A stretch of DNA of 64,000 nt, from NCBI RefSeq assembly GCF_000308875.1, contig NZ_BAGL01000058.1, positions 101,723-165,722 of the forward strand, read 5' to 3'. Numbering within the stretch: the first letter of the stretch is position 1; every line of letters starts with the position of its first letter. This stretch comes from Nocardia transvalensis NBRC 15921. Lineage in GTDB: Bacteria; Actinomycetota; Actinomycetes; Mycobacteriales; Mycobacteriaceae. Positions 44,248-52,941 of the stretch are shown piece after piece. The notes under the pieces were generated by a model that was given only the letters and a program-made list of their open reading frames with translations, did not search any database and was not told the origin of the DNA. The translations under genes were made by a program, and so were the position numbers.

Positions 44248-45315
44248 TTACAGCGGGGCGGGGAGGCTGTGGATCAGCTCGACCGTGGCGGTGATGGCTT
44301 CCGGGTCGGTCTCGGGCAGGACTCCGTGGCCGAGGTTGAAGATGTGGCCGGTGGCGCCCATGGCGATCGCCTCGTCGGCCTCGTGGGCGATGCGGCGGAC
44401 CTCGCGTTCGATCACGGCGGAACCGGCGAACAGGACGGCCGGATCGAGGTTGCCCTGCAACGCCTTTCCGGGGCCGACGCGTCGGATCGCGTCGGTAAGT
44501 GGCACCCGCCAGTCGACGCCGACCACATCGGCGCCCGCCTCGCCCATCGCGCCCAGCAGTTCGCCCGTGCCCACCCCGAAGTGGATGCGGGGCACACCCG
44601 CGGTGGCGAGCTCGGCGAATACCCGTTCCGAATGCGGCAGTACGAATTCCCGGTACTGCGCCAGCGACAGCGCACCGGCCCAGGAGTCGAACAGCTGCAC
44701 GGCGTCGACCCCCGCGCCGAGCTGCGCGCGCAGGAATTCGATGGTGATATCCGTGAGCGTCCCCAGCAGGGCGTGCCAGGTGCCGGGGTCGGCGAGCATC
44801 ATCGCCTTGGTGTGCTCGTGATTCTTGCTGGGCCCGCCCTCGACAAGATACGAGGCGAGAGTGAATGGGGCACCGGCGAATCCGATCAGCGGGATGTCGC
44901 CCAGCTCGTTCAGCAGCAGGCGCACGCCCTCGGCGATCGCGCCCACCTCCTCGGGACGCAGCCGGGGCAGTGCCCGCACGTCGTCGGTGGTGCGCACCGG
45001 GTTCGCGATCACCGGGCCCACACCGGGGACGATGTCGAGGTCGATCCCGGCCGCCTTGAGCGGAACGACGATGTCGGAGAACAGGATCGCCGCGTCGACC
45101 CCGTGGCGGCGGATCGGCTGCAGCGTGATCTCGCACAGCAGCTCCGGATCGAAGCACGACTCCAGCATCCCGATGCCGGCGCGCAGCTCGCGGTACTCGG
45201 GCAGCGACCGCCCGGCCTGACGCATGAACCAGACGGGGCGCCGGCTCGGCGTGCCGCCGGTGGCGGCTGCGAGGAACGGCGCATCGGACAACCGGCGGCG
45301 AGTTGGAGTGCTCAT
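44248..45315 (-). CDS. hemE: Uroporphyrinogen decarboxylase
   Basis: A 355-residue enzyme that decarboxylates uroporphyrinogen III to coproporphyrinogen III. Both family signatures are visible: PVWFMRQAGRSLPEYR near residue 30 and IGFAGAPFTLASYLVEGG near residue 145. HFGVGTGELLGAMGEAGADV and GNLDPAVLFAG are also typical. ATG 45315 gives the usual length; there is no ribosome binding site, but TACGAT (45323-45328) lies 7 nt upstream as a possible -10 box, so the mRNA may be leaderless. First gene of the hemE-hemG-hemQ series. Confidence 0.96.
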   Translation of the reverse strand: MSTPTRRRLSDAPFLAAATGGTPSRRPVWFMRQAGRSLPEYRELRAGIGMLESCFDPELLCEITLQPIRRHGVDAAILFSDIVVPLKAAGIDLDIVPGVGPVIANPVRTTDDVRALPRLRPEEVGAIAEGVRLLLNELGDIPLIGFAGAPFTLASYLVEGGPSKNHEHTKAMMLADPGTWHALLGTLTDITIEFLRAQLGAGVDAVQLFDSWAGALSLAQYREFVLPHSERVFAELATAGVPRIHFGVGTGELLGAMGEAGADVVGVDWRVPLTDAIRRVGPGKALQGNLDPAVLFAGSAVIEREVRRIAHEADEAIAMGATGHIFNLGHGVLPETDPEAITATVELIHSLPAPL

Positions 45316-45397
45316 CGTCGCTATCGTATGCGGCCACACCGCGGCTACCCGGCGCGCCTCCGACTGCGCCGGGCAGTTCGGGGATACCGTCACATTC

Positions 45398-46036
45398 GTG
45401 ACACCGCTCGACTTCCGCGACGGCGCCGCACCGACCCCGGGCCCCGACAGCGAACCAGCCCAATTTCGCGCCGCGGTCGATGCGATGGGCACCGCATCCG
45501 TGCACCCCCGGATCGAGCTTGTCCCGATCCGGCCGCCGCAACGCCTCGCCCCTTATTCATACGCCATCGGAGCCGAGGTAAAACACCCCGACACGAACGT
45601 GGTTCCGGTCGACTCCGAGGGTGACGCGTTCGGGCGGCTGATCCTCTTACACGACCCCAACGGCCATGAGGCCTGGCACGGGGTGTTCCGCCTGGTGGCC
45701 TACATCCAGGCCGATATCGACGCCGCCCTGGCCGGTGACCCCCTACTGCCGGAGGTGGCGTGGAGCTGGCTGGTGGACGCGCTGGAATCGCGGGCCGAAC
45801 CGTTCACCGCACTCGGCGGCACGGTGACCTCCACCAGTTCGGTCCGCTACGGCGATATCGCCGGACCGCCGCGCGCCTATCAGCTGGAGCTGCGGGCCTC
45901 GTGGACGGTGGGCTCTACCGAACTCGGACCACACGTCGAAGCCTTCTGCGAAGTACTGGCCTATGCGGCCGGTTTGCCACCCGCGGGCATCACCCATTTG
46001 CGCCCGGGTCCGCAGATTGCCGACGACCAGTTCTGA
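45398..46036 (+). CDS. DUF3000 family protein
   Basis: A 212-residue protein of a family of unknown function confined to actinobacteria, typically encoded between hemE and rnd (Rv2680 in M. tuberculosis, from memory). Conserved segments include VDSEGDAFGRLILLHDPNG, then EAWHGVFRLVAYIQADID, and EVAWSWLVDALE. The start GTG 45398 is chosen because the conserved part begins soon after; it sits inside the inverted repeat GTCAC-ATTC-GTGAC (45389-45402), so a regulator could bind over the start site. The start is uncertain by up to about 30 codons. Confidence 0.8.
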   Translation: MTPLDFRDGAAPTPGPDSEPAQFRAAVDAMGTASVHPRIELVPIRPPQRLAPYSYAIGAEVKHPDTNVVPVDSEGDAFGRLILLHDPNGHEAWHGVFRLVAYIQADIDAALAGDPLLPEVAWSWLVDALESRAEPFTALGGTVTSTSSVRYGDIAGPPRAYQLELRASWTVGSTELGPHVEAFCEVLAYAAGLPPAGITHLRPGPQIADDQF

Positions 46037-46058
46037 CTGACACGTAAAGTTCAAGGCT

Positions 46059-47348
46059 ATGCCCGTTGCCGACGAGTCCGAGGGTCCCGCGCGGGGGATC
46101 GAGGAACACACTGCCGCCGCCGTGCCGTTGCTGGCACCGGCGGACGGTGTACCACCCGTGCTGGAGACTGCCGCCGCCGTCGCCGAGGCCGCGGACCGGC
46201 TCGCCGCCGGGTCGGGGCCGCTGGCGGTCGACGCCGAGCGGGCCTCGGGTTTCCGGTACTCCAACCGCGCGTATCTGATCCAGCTGCGACGCCAGGGCTC
46301 CGGCACCTTCCTCATCGATCCGGTGCCCGTGGACGGCGGGCTCGCCCCGCTCGCCGAGGCGATCAACGATCTGGAGTGGGTGCTGCACTCGGCCGATCAG
46401 GATCTGCCGGGGCTGGCCGAACTCGGATTGCGACCGGCGCGCCTGTTCGATACCGAATTGGGCGGGCGGCTGGCCGGATTCGAGCGCGTCGGCCTCGCGG
46501 CCATGGTGGAGAAGCTGCTGGGCCGGGAACTACGCAAGGGCCACGGCGCGGCGGACTGGTCGACCCGCCCGTTACCCGCGGACTGGCTCAACTACGCCGC
46601 CCTGGACGTGGAGCTGCTGCTGGAACTGCGCGAGAAGGTCGCGGCCTCCCTCGAGGATCAGGGGAAGACCGACTGGGCGGCACAGGAATTCGAGCACGTG
46701 CGCACCACCGAGCCGGCGCCGCCGAAGGCCGATCGCTGGCGGCGCACCTCGGGCATCCACACGCTGCGGCGGACCCGGCAGCTCGCGGTGGTGCGCGAGT
46801 TGTGGTCGGCCCGTGACCAAGTGGCCCGCCACCGCGATGTCGCCCCGGCGCGGGTGCTGCCGGATTCGGCGATCATCGCCGCGGCGCAGGCGGATCCGAA
46901 GTCGATCGCACAGCTGCGCGCGCTGCCGATCTTCGGCGGCCCGCGCCAGCGCCGGTATTCGCGGGACTGGCTGGCGGCGGTGGAACGAGCACGGGCGCTA
47001 CCGGATTCGGAATTACCCGCGCTGACCCAGCCCTACGACGGCCCGCCGCCGGTGAACCGCTGGGAGCGTCGCGATCCGGCCGCGGCGGCGCGCCTGACCC
47101 GGGCCAGGGCCGCCATGTCGGAGCTGTCGCAGGCCTACACGATCCCGGTGGAGAACCTGCTCACCCCGGACCTGCTGCGGCGGCTGTGCTGGGACGGCCT
47201 GCCCGAATACCGCTCCGGCACGGTCCCGGACAATCCCGACCAGGCGATCGACGACTACCTGAAGTCGGGCGGCGCGCGGCCGTGGCAGCGCGAGCTGGCC
47301 GACCCGCGCCTGGTGACCGCGCTGTTCGACGCCGATCAGTCCTCGTAG
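46059..47348 (+). CDS. rnd: Ribonuclease D
   Basis: A 429-residue 3'-5' exoribonuclease of the DEDDy type. Catalytic motifs: LAVDAERASGFRYSNRAYLI (Exo I, D-x-E), WVLHSADQDLPGL (Exo II) and NYAALDVELLLEL (Exo III, Y-x-x-x-D). The RNA-binding HRDC region follows, beginning near RRTRQLAVVRELWSARDQVA and containing PARVLPDSAIIAAAQ. It lies 22 bp after the DUF3000 gene and its 3' end overlaps the convergent enoyl-CoA hydratase gene by 13 bp. RNase D trims tRNA and other stable RNA 3' ends. Confidence 0.94.
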   Translation: MPVADESEGPARGIEEHTAAAVPLLAPADGVPPVLETAAAVAEAADRLAAGSGPLAVDAERASGFRYSNRAYLIQLRRQGSGTFLIDPVPVDGGLAPLAEAINDLEWVLHSADQDLPGLAELGLRPARLFDTELGGRLAGFERVGLAAMVEKLLGRELRKGHGAADWSTRPLPADWLNYAALDVELLLELREKVAASLEDQGKTDWAAQEFEHVRTTEPAPPKADRWRRTSGIHTLRRTRQLAVVRELWSARDQVARHRDVAPARVLPDSAIIAAAQADPKSIAQLRALPIFGGPRQRRYSRDWLAAVERARALPDSELPALTQPYDGPPPVNRWERRDPAAAARLTRARAAMSELSQAYTIPVENLLTPDLLRRLCWDGLPEYRSGTVPDNPDQAIDDYLKSGGARPWQRELADPRLVTALFDADQSS

Positions 47349-48139
47349 ACGGGGGTGCGCCGGTCGCGGCGCGCCCGGATCGCCTCGTCGAAGTTCTCGG
47401 TGGTGAGCCGCACGTACAGCTGTGCCATCCCCTCGTGCTGCATATGGGACTCGAAGCTGCCCGCCTCCATCCCGCTCCACAGCATGCGCTTGGTGAGTTC
47501 GGTGCCGACCCGGCTGAATCCGATGATGCGCTCGGCCAGGTCGTAGCAGGTATCGAGGAGTTCGCCGGCAGGCACGGTGCGCGATACCAGGCCGATCCGT
47601 TCGGCCTCGGCGGCGTCCACGTCGCGGCCCGACAGCATGATCTCGAAGGCCCGCGACGCGCCGATGGCCCGCGGCAGCAGGTAGCTCATGCCGAGTTCGG
47701 TGGAGGTGAGCCCGTTGTTGATACCCGCCGCGCGGAAGTAGGCGCCCTCGGTGGCGATCCGGATATCGGTGCCGACGCTCAGGCAGAAACCGCCGCCGAT
47801 GGCCGCGCCGTTGACCGCGGAGATCACCGGCTGGTGCATGCGGCGCAGGGCGATCATCACATCGTTGAGCAGGTCCATCGAGCGCCGGGCGATGCTGGTC
47901 TTGGTCAGCCCGTCGATATTGGGCACCGAACCCGCGCCCTGCAGGTCGGCGCCGGAGCAGAACCCGTCGCCGGCGCCGGTGAGCACCACCACGCGCACGT
48001 CGTTGTCGGCGGCCACCGCCTCCAGCGTCTCGCGCAGCGGGATCATCACGTCGAAGGCCATGGCGTTCATTCGCTCAGGGCGATTCAGAGTGACCAGCGC
48101 GACCTGCGGACGCGGCTTCTCGACGAGCACGAACGACAT
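47336..48139 (-). CDS. Enoyl-CoA hydratase/isomerase family protein (EchA15-like)
   Basis: A 267-residue crotonase-fold protein. LNRPERMNAMAFDV, LTGAGDGFCSGADLQGAG and VNGAAIGGGFCLSVGTDIRI form the CoA-binding and oxyanion-hole parts. It may hydrate enoyl-CoA in fatty acid or sterol breakdown; the exact substrate is unknown. ATG 48139 has GGAG upstream. A perfect TNNAACNNGTTNNA palindrome lies 31 bp upstream, which suggests KstR-type or similar lipid-responsive control. Position between rnd and dxs corresponds to Rv2679-Rv2682c in M. tuberculosis, where the matching gene (echA15) is oriented differently as I recall. Confidence 0.9.
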   Translation of the reverse strand: MSFVLVEKPRPQVALVTLNRPERMNAMAFDVMIPLRETLEAVAADNDVRVVVLTGAGDGFCSGADLQGAGSVPNIDGLTKTSIARRSMDLLNDVMIALRRMHQPVISAVNGAAIGGGFCLSVGTDIRIATEGAYFRAAGINNGLTSTELGMSYLLPRAIGASRAFEIMLSGRDVDAAEAERIGLVSRTVPAGELLDTCYDLAERIIGFSRVGTELTKRMLWSGMEAGSFESHMQHEGMAQLYVRLTTENFDEAIRARRDRRTPVYED

Positions 48140-48169
48140 GCGGACTCCTACCGACGACGACCCGCAAAC

Positions 48170-48183
48170 TGTAACCTGTTTCA
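48170..48183. promoter_or_regulatory. KstR-like operator candidate
   Basis: The 14-bp TGTAACCTGTTTCA is a full match to T-N2-AAC-N2-GTT-N2-A, the published KstR motif, and is the only one I noticed. It lies 31 bp upstream of the enoyl-CoA hydratase start. Confidence 0.5.
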
Positions 48184-48325
48184 GAATGTGCGCGAAAGGC
48201 CCAGCGCACGAGCAGGGATCAGAGCGCGTCCACGCCGTGCGGCGAGTGTGTCGTCCTCGTTTTCGGACGTAGCCGCGGCGGGTGTCTCCGGCTGGCGTCT
48301 CCGACAAGTCCCGATTGCCGCCGAC

Positions 48326-49618
48326 TCATTGATCAGTGGGCCGCCCGACGCCGGTGGCCAGCCGGACATGTAATCGGGTGTCTCCCAATGGACTCTCCTC
48401 CAGAACGGCCGAGCCGCCGTGGAGGCCCGCTTGCTGCGCCACCAGCGCCAGGCCGAGGCCGCTGCCGGTGGCCGCGGTGTCGCCACGGCGGAAACGTTCG
48501 AAGACCCGCTCGCGGTCGGCGGGCGGGACGCCCCGGCCGTTGTCGTCGACGGTGAGCGTGACGATTCCGTCGTCGCTGGTCCGCGCGTCGATGATCACGC
48601 GAGTGGCCTGTCCGTGGCGGACGGAATTGGCGATGGCGTTGTCGAGAATGCTGCGCAGGCCCGCCGCCAGCCCCCGCATCCGCACCGGCTCGGTCACCGC
48701 GGACTCCACGACGACCTCGGGGTGGACGCGCCGGGCGTCCTCCAGGGCCTGGTCGATGATCTCGTCCAGATCCACCTCGTCGAAGTCGGCGGCCGTGGTC
48801 AACTCCCCCAGCGCCAGCCGTTCCAGCGCCGCGAGCGTGTCCTCCACCGACTGCTGGGTGGTCAGCACCTCGTCGAGGATCTGCTCCCGTTCCCGGTCAC
48901 CCACCGGCATGGAGCGCAGCACCTGGAGATCGGTGCGCATGGCGGTGAGCGGGGTGCGCAGTTCGTGCGCCGAGGTGGCGGCGAAGTCCCGCGCCGCGGC
49001 CAGGGCGTCGGCGGTGTGGCGGCGTTCCTCGGCGATGCGTTCCAGCATCTGGTTCATGGCGGCGGTCAGCTCTGCGGTCTCGGTCGTGGACGAGCGGCCG
49101 GGAACCTCCAGCGACAACCGGGTTTCCGCGCCTTTCGCCGCGGTGGTCAATCGTCGTAGCGGCACCACGGCGCGGTGGGCGAAGAACCAGCCCAGGCCGG
49201 CGGCCAGCACGATCGCCGCCAGGCCGACCGTCAGGATGCGGGTGCGCTGCTGGGAGACGGTGTCGGCCAGCGTATTTCGCGGCACCGTCGCGGCCATCAT
49301 CACCGTGTCCCCGTGGCCGACCTCGGCGGGCACCGTCCAGGTGACATCCGGTCCGGCGGGCAGGGGCGGCCCGTCCCCCCACGGTTCCGGCAGTGCGCCG
49401 GGGCCGGGGATCGGCCCGGCCCGGATGATGACGCGCGGCCCCGGGGCAGGCGGACCGGGTCCGGTGATCCGCAGCGCCCGGACCACCGAGTCGACCTGCT
49501 GCTCCGCACCGGACGGCGCGAGGGCGAAGAAGATCGCGCTCATCGCCGCCACCACCAGCGCGGCCGTCGCCGCACTGGCGAAGGCGACTCGCGCGCGCAG
49601 CGACAGCAGCCGTCTCAC
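48326..49618 (-). CDS. Sensor histidine kinase, PrrB-like
   Basis: A 430-residue kinase starting GTG 49618, whose GTGA overlaps the regulator's stop codon. It has an N-terminal membrane helix (about residues 12-32) and an extracytoplasmic region rich in Pro and Gly (GPGPPAPGPRVIIRAGPIPG). A second helix follows near residue 150, then HAMP, the HisKA motif FAATSAHELRTPLTAMRTDL with the phosphoacceptor His, the N box NAIANSVRHG, and DNGRGVPP and GSGLGLALV of the ATPase. The gene pair resembles prrA/prrB of mycobacteria. The signal is unknown; a neighbouring secreted Pro/Gly-repeat protein is a possible partner. Confidence 0.92.
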   Translation of the reverse strand: MRRLLSLRARVAFASAATAALVVAAMSAIFFALAPSGAEQQVDSVVRALRITGPGPPAPGPRVIIRAGPIPGPGALPEPWGDGPPLPAGPDVTWTVPAEVGHGDTVMMAATVPRNTLADTVSQQRTRILTVGLAAIVLAAGLGWFFAHRAVVPLRRLTTAAKGAETRLSLEVPGRSSTTETAELTAAMNQMLERIAEERRHTADALAAARDFAATSAHELRTPLTAMRTDLQVLRSMPVGDREREQILDEVLTTQQSVEDTLAALERLALGELTTAADFDEVDLDEIIDQALEDARRVHPEVVVESAVTEPVRMRGLAAGLRSILDNAIANSVRHGQATRVIIDARTSDDGIVTLTVDDNGRGVPPADRERVFERFRRGDTAATGSGLGLALVAQQAGLHGGSAVLEESPLGDTRLHVRLATGVGRPTDQ

Positions 49619-50304
49619 GGTTCCTCCCGTAGTACGAATCCGACCCCGCGCACGGTGTGCACCAGGCGCGGGCAGCCGGTGGCCTCGATCTTGCGGCGCA
49701 GGTAGGCGACGAAGACATCGACCACCTTGGTCTGGGTGCGAAAGTCGTAGCCCCACACCCGATCCAGCAGCTGGGCGCGGCTGAATACCTGGCCGGGCGC
49801 GGCCGCCAGTGCGGCCAGCAGGTCGAACTCGCGCTTGGTGAGATCGAGCGGAACCCCGTCCACACAGGCGCGCCGCGCGCCGGGCCGCACGGTCAACCGT
49901 CCGATCACCGTGCGCCCCGGATCCGCGGCTACGGCCGGTGCTCGCCGGAGTAGCGCGCGCAGGCGGGCCGCCAGCTCGCCCAGATCGAACGGTTTCGTCA
50001 GGTAGTCGTCGGCGCCCGCCTCCAGGGCGCCGATCCGGTCGGTGACCTCGGACCGGGCGCTCAGCACGCAGATGGGTATCTCGTTGCCGAGGGCCCGCAG
50101 AGCGGTCACCACCTGAACCCCGTCCAGCCGTGGCAGATTCAGGTCCAGCACCATCGCCGCGGGGGTGTCCGAGGCGATGCGCTGCAAGGCGGCGGCGCCG
50201 TCCGCCGCGGTATCGACCTCGAAGCCGGACAGCCGCAATCCACGCGCCACCGACGCCAACACCCTGGCGTCGTCATCGACCACCAGTACTCGGCTGTTCG
50301 TCAC
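49615..50304 (-). CDS. OmpR-family response regulator, PrrA-like
   Basis: A 229-residue two-domain regulator. The receiver has VLVVDDDARVLASVARGLRL, the phosphoacceptor Asp in MVLDLNLPRLDG and the conserved Lys in DDYLTKPFDLGEL. The winged helix has LTKREFDLLAALAAAPGQVF, then VWGYDFRTQTKVVDVFVAYL and LVHTVRGVGFVL. This is close to PrrA of M. tuberculosis. It starts at ATG 50304, 31 bp after the repeat-protein gene and overlapping the kinase by 4 bp, so the three form one transcription unit. Confidence 0.94.
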   Translation of the reverse strand: MTNSRVLVVDDDARVLASVARGLRLSGFEVDTAADGAAALQRIASDTPAAMVLDLNLPRLDGVQVVTALRALGNEIPICVLSARSEVTDRIGALEAGADDYLTKPFDLGELAARLRALLRRAPAVAADPGRTVIGRLTVRPGARRACVDGVPLDLTKREFDLLAALAAAPGQVFSRAQLLDRVWGYDFRTQTKVVDVFVAYLRRKIEATGCPRLVHTVRGVGFVLREEP

Positions 50305-50335
50305 GAATTACGACGATAGCGACGGTCCGTACCCG

Positions 50336-50788
50336 CTACGGCCGCTCACAGCGGAATTTCAGAGTCCCGCCGGGCCCGCCCGGCCCGTCGCGGTGGAACA
50401 AGATGCGCGGTCGCTCCGGACCCCCGTCCCCGGGAATCCGCTCACACTGCACGGGCGGCCCCGGACGCGCACCGGGAGGCACAGGCAGCGCAACATCCGG
50501 CCCCGGCTCGCCCGGAGTCACAATCACCGGCCCGCGCCCATCCGGAGACACGATCACCGGACCCCGCTCATCGGGGCCCATAACCCCGGGGCCTTGGCCG
50601 TCCGGCGACACGAGTATCGGGTCCTGCCCATCTGGAGACACCAGCACCGGGCCCTGCCCGTCCATGCCTGCGGAGCCGGAGTCGAACGGGGGCTGGGCGG
50701 CGGCTAGGGCGGGCAACGCCAGGACGACGGTCGCGCCAGCTCCCGCGAGTCCGGCGGCTACGAGGCGGCGGCTGGTGAACAGCGGCAT
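50336..50788 (-). CDS. Secreted Pro/Gly decapeptide-repeat protein
   Basis: A 150-residue protein with a signal peptide (MPLFTSRRLVAAGLAGAGAT, then a hydrophobic stretch ending ALPALAAAQ). The mature part contains six imperfect 10-residue repeats of the form D-G-Q-G-P-V-L-V-S-P. The tail has two cysteines and ends LKFRCERP. I know no family for it. It heads the operon with the PrrA-like regulator and PrrB-like kinase, so it may be part of the sensing apparatus or a regulated surface protein. Confidence 0.75.
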   Translation of the reverse strand: MPLFTSRRLVAAGLAGAGATVVLALPALAAAQPPFDSGSAGMDGQGPVLVSPDGQDPILVSPDGQGPGVMGPDERGPVIVSPDGRGPVIVTPGEPGPDVALPVPPGARPGPPVQCERIPGDGGPERPRILFHRDGPGGPGGTLKFRCERP

Positions 50789-50916
50789 GGGCGTACTCCT
50801 GCTCTCTCGGGCGAGGGATCACCCTCGGTTTCCTGCGACGCCGCCGACGATATGGGCGCGGTTCTCGGGCATCGCCGGAGAACGGTTAGGAAACCGATAG
50901 AAAGCTGGGAGCCGGC

Positions 50917-52806
50917 TCAGACCCCGGCGAGCCACCCCGTGACACGCCGGGCGATATCGTCCGGGGTGAGGCCCAGATCCTGGTGGACCTGGGCGCGCGA
51001 GCTGTGGTCGAGGAACTGCTGCGGCACACCGAGATCCCGGGTCGGCACGTCCATACCGGCCGCGCGCAGCCGCGACGAGAGGGTGCAGCCGACGCCGCCG
51101 TGCGTACCGCCGTCCTCGACGGTCACGACCAGCCGGTAGTTCTCGGCCAGCTTCATCACCGTGTCGGAGACGGGCAGCACCCAGCGCGGGTCCACCACCG
51201 TGACCGAAATCCCTTCGGCCGTCAGCAGATCGGCGGCCTGCACGGCGGTCTGGGCGAACGCGCCCACCGCGACCAGCAGCACGTCGCCGCGCACGGTCTG
51301 CGCGGTGCCGCCCTCCGGCATCCGCAGCACGTCCACGCCGTCCAGGCGCTCCACCGCCGACACGTCGTCGGGGACGGCGCCCTTCGGGAAGCGCAGGGCG
51401 GTCGGCCCGTCCTGGACCGCGAGCGCCTCGGCGAGTTCCTCGCGCAGGGTCGCCGCGTCGCGCGGGGCAGCGACCCGGATGCCGGGCACGATGCCCAGCA
51501 CCGACAGATCCCACATGCCGTTGTGGCTGGCGCCGTCCTCGCCGGTGATGCCGGCGCGGTCGAGGACGAGGGTGACCGGGAGACGCAGCAGCGCCACATC
51601 CATCAGCAGCTGATCGAAGGCGCGGTTGAGGAAGGTGGAGTAGATCGCCACCACGGGATGCATCCCGCCCAGGGCCAGGCCCGCCGCGGAGGTCACCGCG
51701 TGCTGTTCGGCGATGCCCACGTCGAACATGCGCTCCGGGAAGCGCTTACCGAACGGGGTGAGGCCGGTGGGGCCGGGCATCGCGGCGGTGATCGCCACCA
51801 CGTCGTCACGCTGTTCGCCCTGGCGGATCAGCTCGTCGGAGAAGACCGACGTCCAGCCGACGGTCTTACCGGCGCGCGGCTGCCCCGTCTCCGGATTGAT
51901 CGCGCCGATCGAATGCATCTGGTCGGCCTCGTGGTCCTCGGCGGGCTGGTAGCCGCGGCCCTTCTGCGTCACCACGTGCACGATGGCCGGGCCGCCGAAG
52001 TCCTTGGCGCGCCGCAGCGCCGCCTCCAGGGCGACCGTGTCGTGCCCGTCGACCGGGCCGACGTACTTCATGCCGAGGTCGCTGAACAGCTCCTGGGGCG
52101 CCACCGCGTCCTTGATGCCGGCCTTCAGCGCGTGCAGCATCGAGTACGCCGACCCGCCGACGCGCGGGATGCCCTGCACGAACCGCTTGGTGGCGTCGAG
52201 GGCCTGCTCGTAGGCGGGCTGCATGCGCAGCGCGGTGAGCCGGTCGGCCAGGCCGCCGATGGTGGGCGAGTACGAGCGTCCGTTGTCGTTGACGACCACG
52301 ATGAGGGAGCGGTCCTGCCCGGCGGCGATGTTGTTCAGCGCCTCCCAGCACATGCCGCCGGTGAGCGCGCCGTCGCCGACCACCGCGACCACGTGCCGCT
52401 GCTGCTTGGTCAGCGCGAACGCCTTGGCGAGGCCGTCGGCGTAGGACAGCGAGGCCGAGGCGTGCGAGGACTCCACCCAGTCGTGCGCGCTCTCCGAGCG
52501 GCTCGGGTAGCCGGACAGGCCGCCGCGTTTGCGCAGCGTGTCGAATCCGTCCTGGCGCCCGGTGAGGATCTTGTGCACGTACGCCTGGTGACCGGTGTCG
52601 AAGATGATCGGGTCGGCCGGCGAGTCGAAGATCCGGTGCAGCGCGATCGTCAGCTCCACCACACCGAGGTTCGGTCCCAGGTGACCGCCCGTGACCGCGA
52701 CTTTGCGGACCAGGAACTCGCGAATCTCCTCGGCCAGCTCCTCGAGCTCCGGTACCGTCAGCCGGCGCAGGTCCTCGGGCGTATCGACCCGGGAAAGAAC
52801 TCCCAC
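50917..52806 (-). CDS. dxs: 1-deoxy-D-xylulose-5-phosphate synthase
   Basis: A 629-residue thiamine-diphosphate enzyme that condenses pyruvate and glyceraldehyde-3-phosphate, the first step of the MEP isoprenoid route. Visible are FDTGHQAYVHKILTG, the ThDP motif VVGDGALTGGMCWEALNN with the following ND pair, MKYVGPVDGHD, the catalytic-Glu region FDVGIAEQHAVTSAAG and the transketolase motif LVLDRAGITGEDGASHNGMW. The GTG at 52806 gives the standard N-terminus VGVLSRVDTPEDLRRL, with GAGGGAG upstream. Position corresponds to Rv2682c (dxs1). Confidence 0.96.
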   Translation of the reverse strand: MGVLSRVDTPEDLRRLTVPELEELAEEIREFLVRKVAVTGGHLGPNLGVVELTIALHRIFDSPADPIIFDTGHQAYVHKILTGRQDGFDTLRKRGGLSGYPSRSESAHDWVESSHASASLSYADGLAKAFALTKQQRHVVAVVGDGALTGGMCWEALNNIAAGQDRSLIVVVNDNGRSYSPTIGGLADRLTALRMQPAYEQALDATKRFVQGIPRVGGSAYSMLHALKAGIKDAVAPQELFSDLGMKYVGPVDGHDTVALEAALRRAKDFGGPAIVHVVTQKGRGYQPAEDHEADQMHSIGAINPETGQPRAGKTVGWTSVFSDELIRQGEQRDDVVAITAAMPGPTGLTPFGKRFPERMFDVGIAEQHAVTSAAGLALGGMHPVVAIYSTFLNRAFDQLLMDVALLRLPVTLVLDRAGITGEDGASHNGMWDLSVLGIVPGIRVAAPRDAATLREELAEALAVQDGPTALRFPKGAVPDDVSAVERLDGVDVLRMPEGGTAQTVRGDVLLVAVGAFAQTAVQAADLLTAEGISVTVVDPRWVLPVSDTVMKLAENYRLVVTVEDGGTHGGVGCTLSSRLRAAGMDVPTRDLGVPQQFLDHSSRAQVHQDLGLTPDDIARRVTGWLAGV

Positions 52807-52941
52807 CGCTATTACTCCCTCTGGATGGCTCGTCTGTTTCAGACAGTCTACGGAGCCGTCCAGACCCCTGAGTTCCGACGTGACCCACCCCCTACTCCCA
52901 CCCGTCCGCCACGCTGCGCCCCAACCCTTCTGGAGGTCCGG

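Noticed and set aside
42454..45624. A 1,056-codon plus-strand frame across the heme genes
   Set aside because: It is antisense to hemG and hemE, which have full family motifs. Composition is Arg/Ser/Pro-rich.
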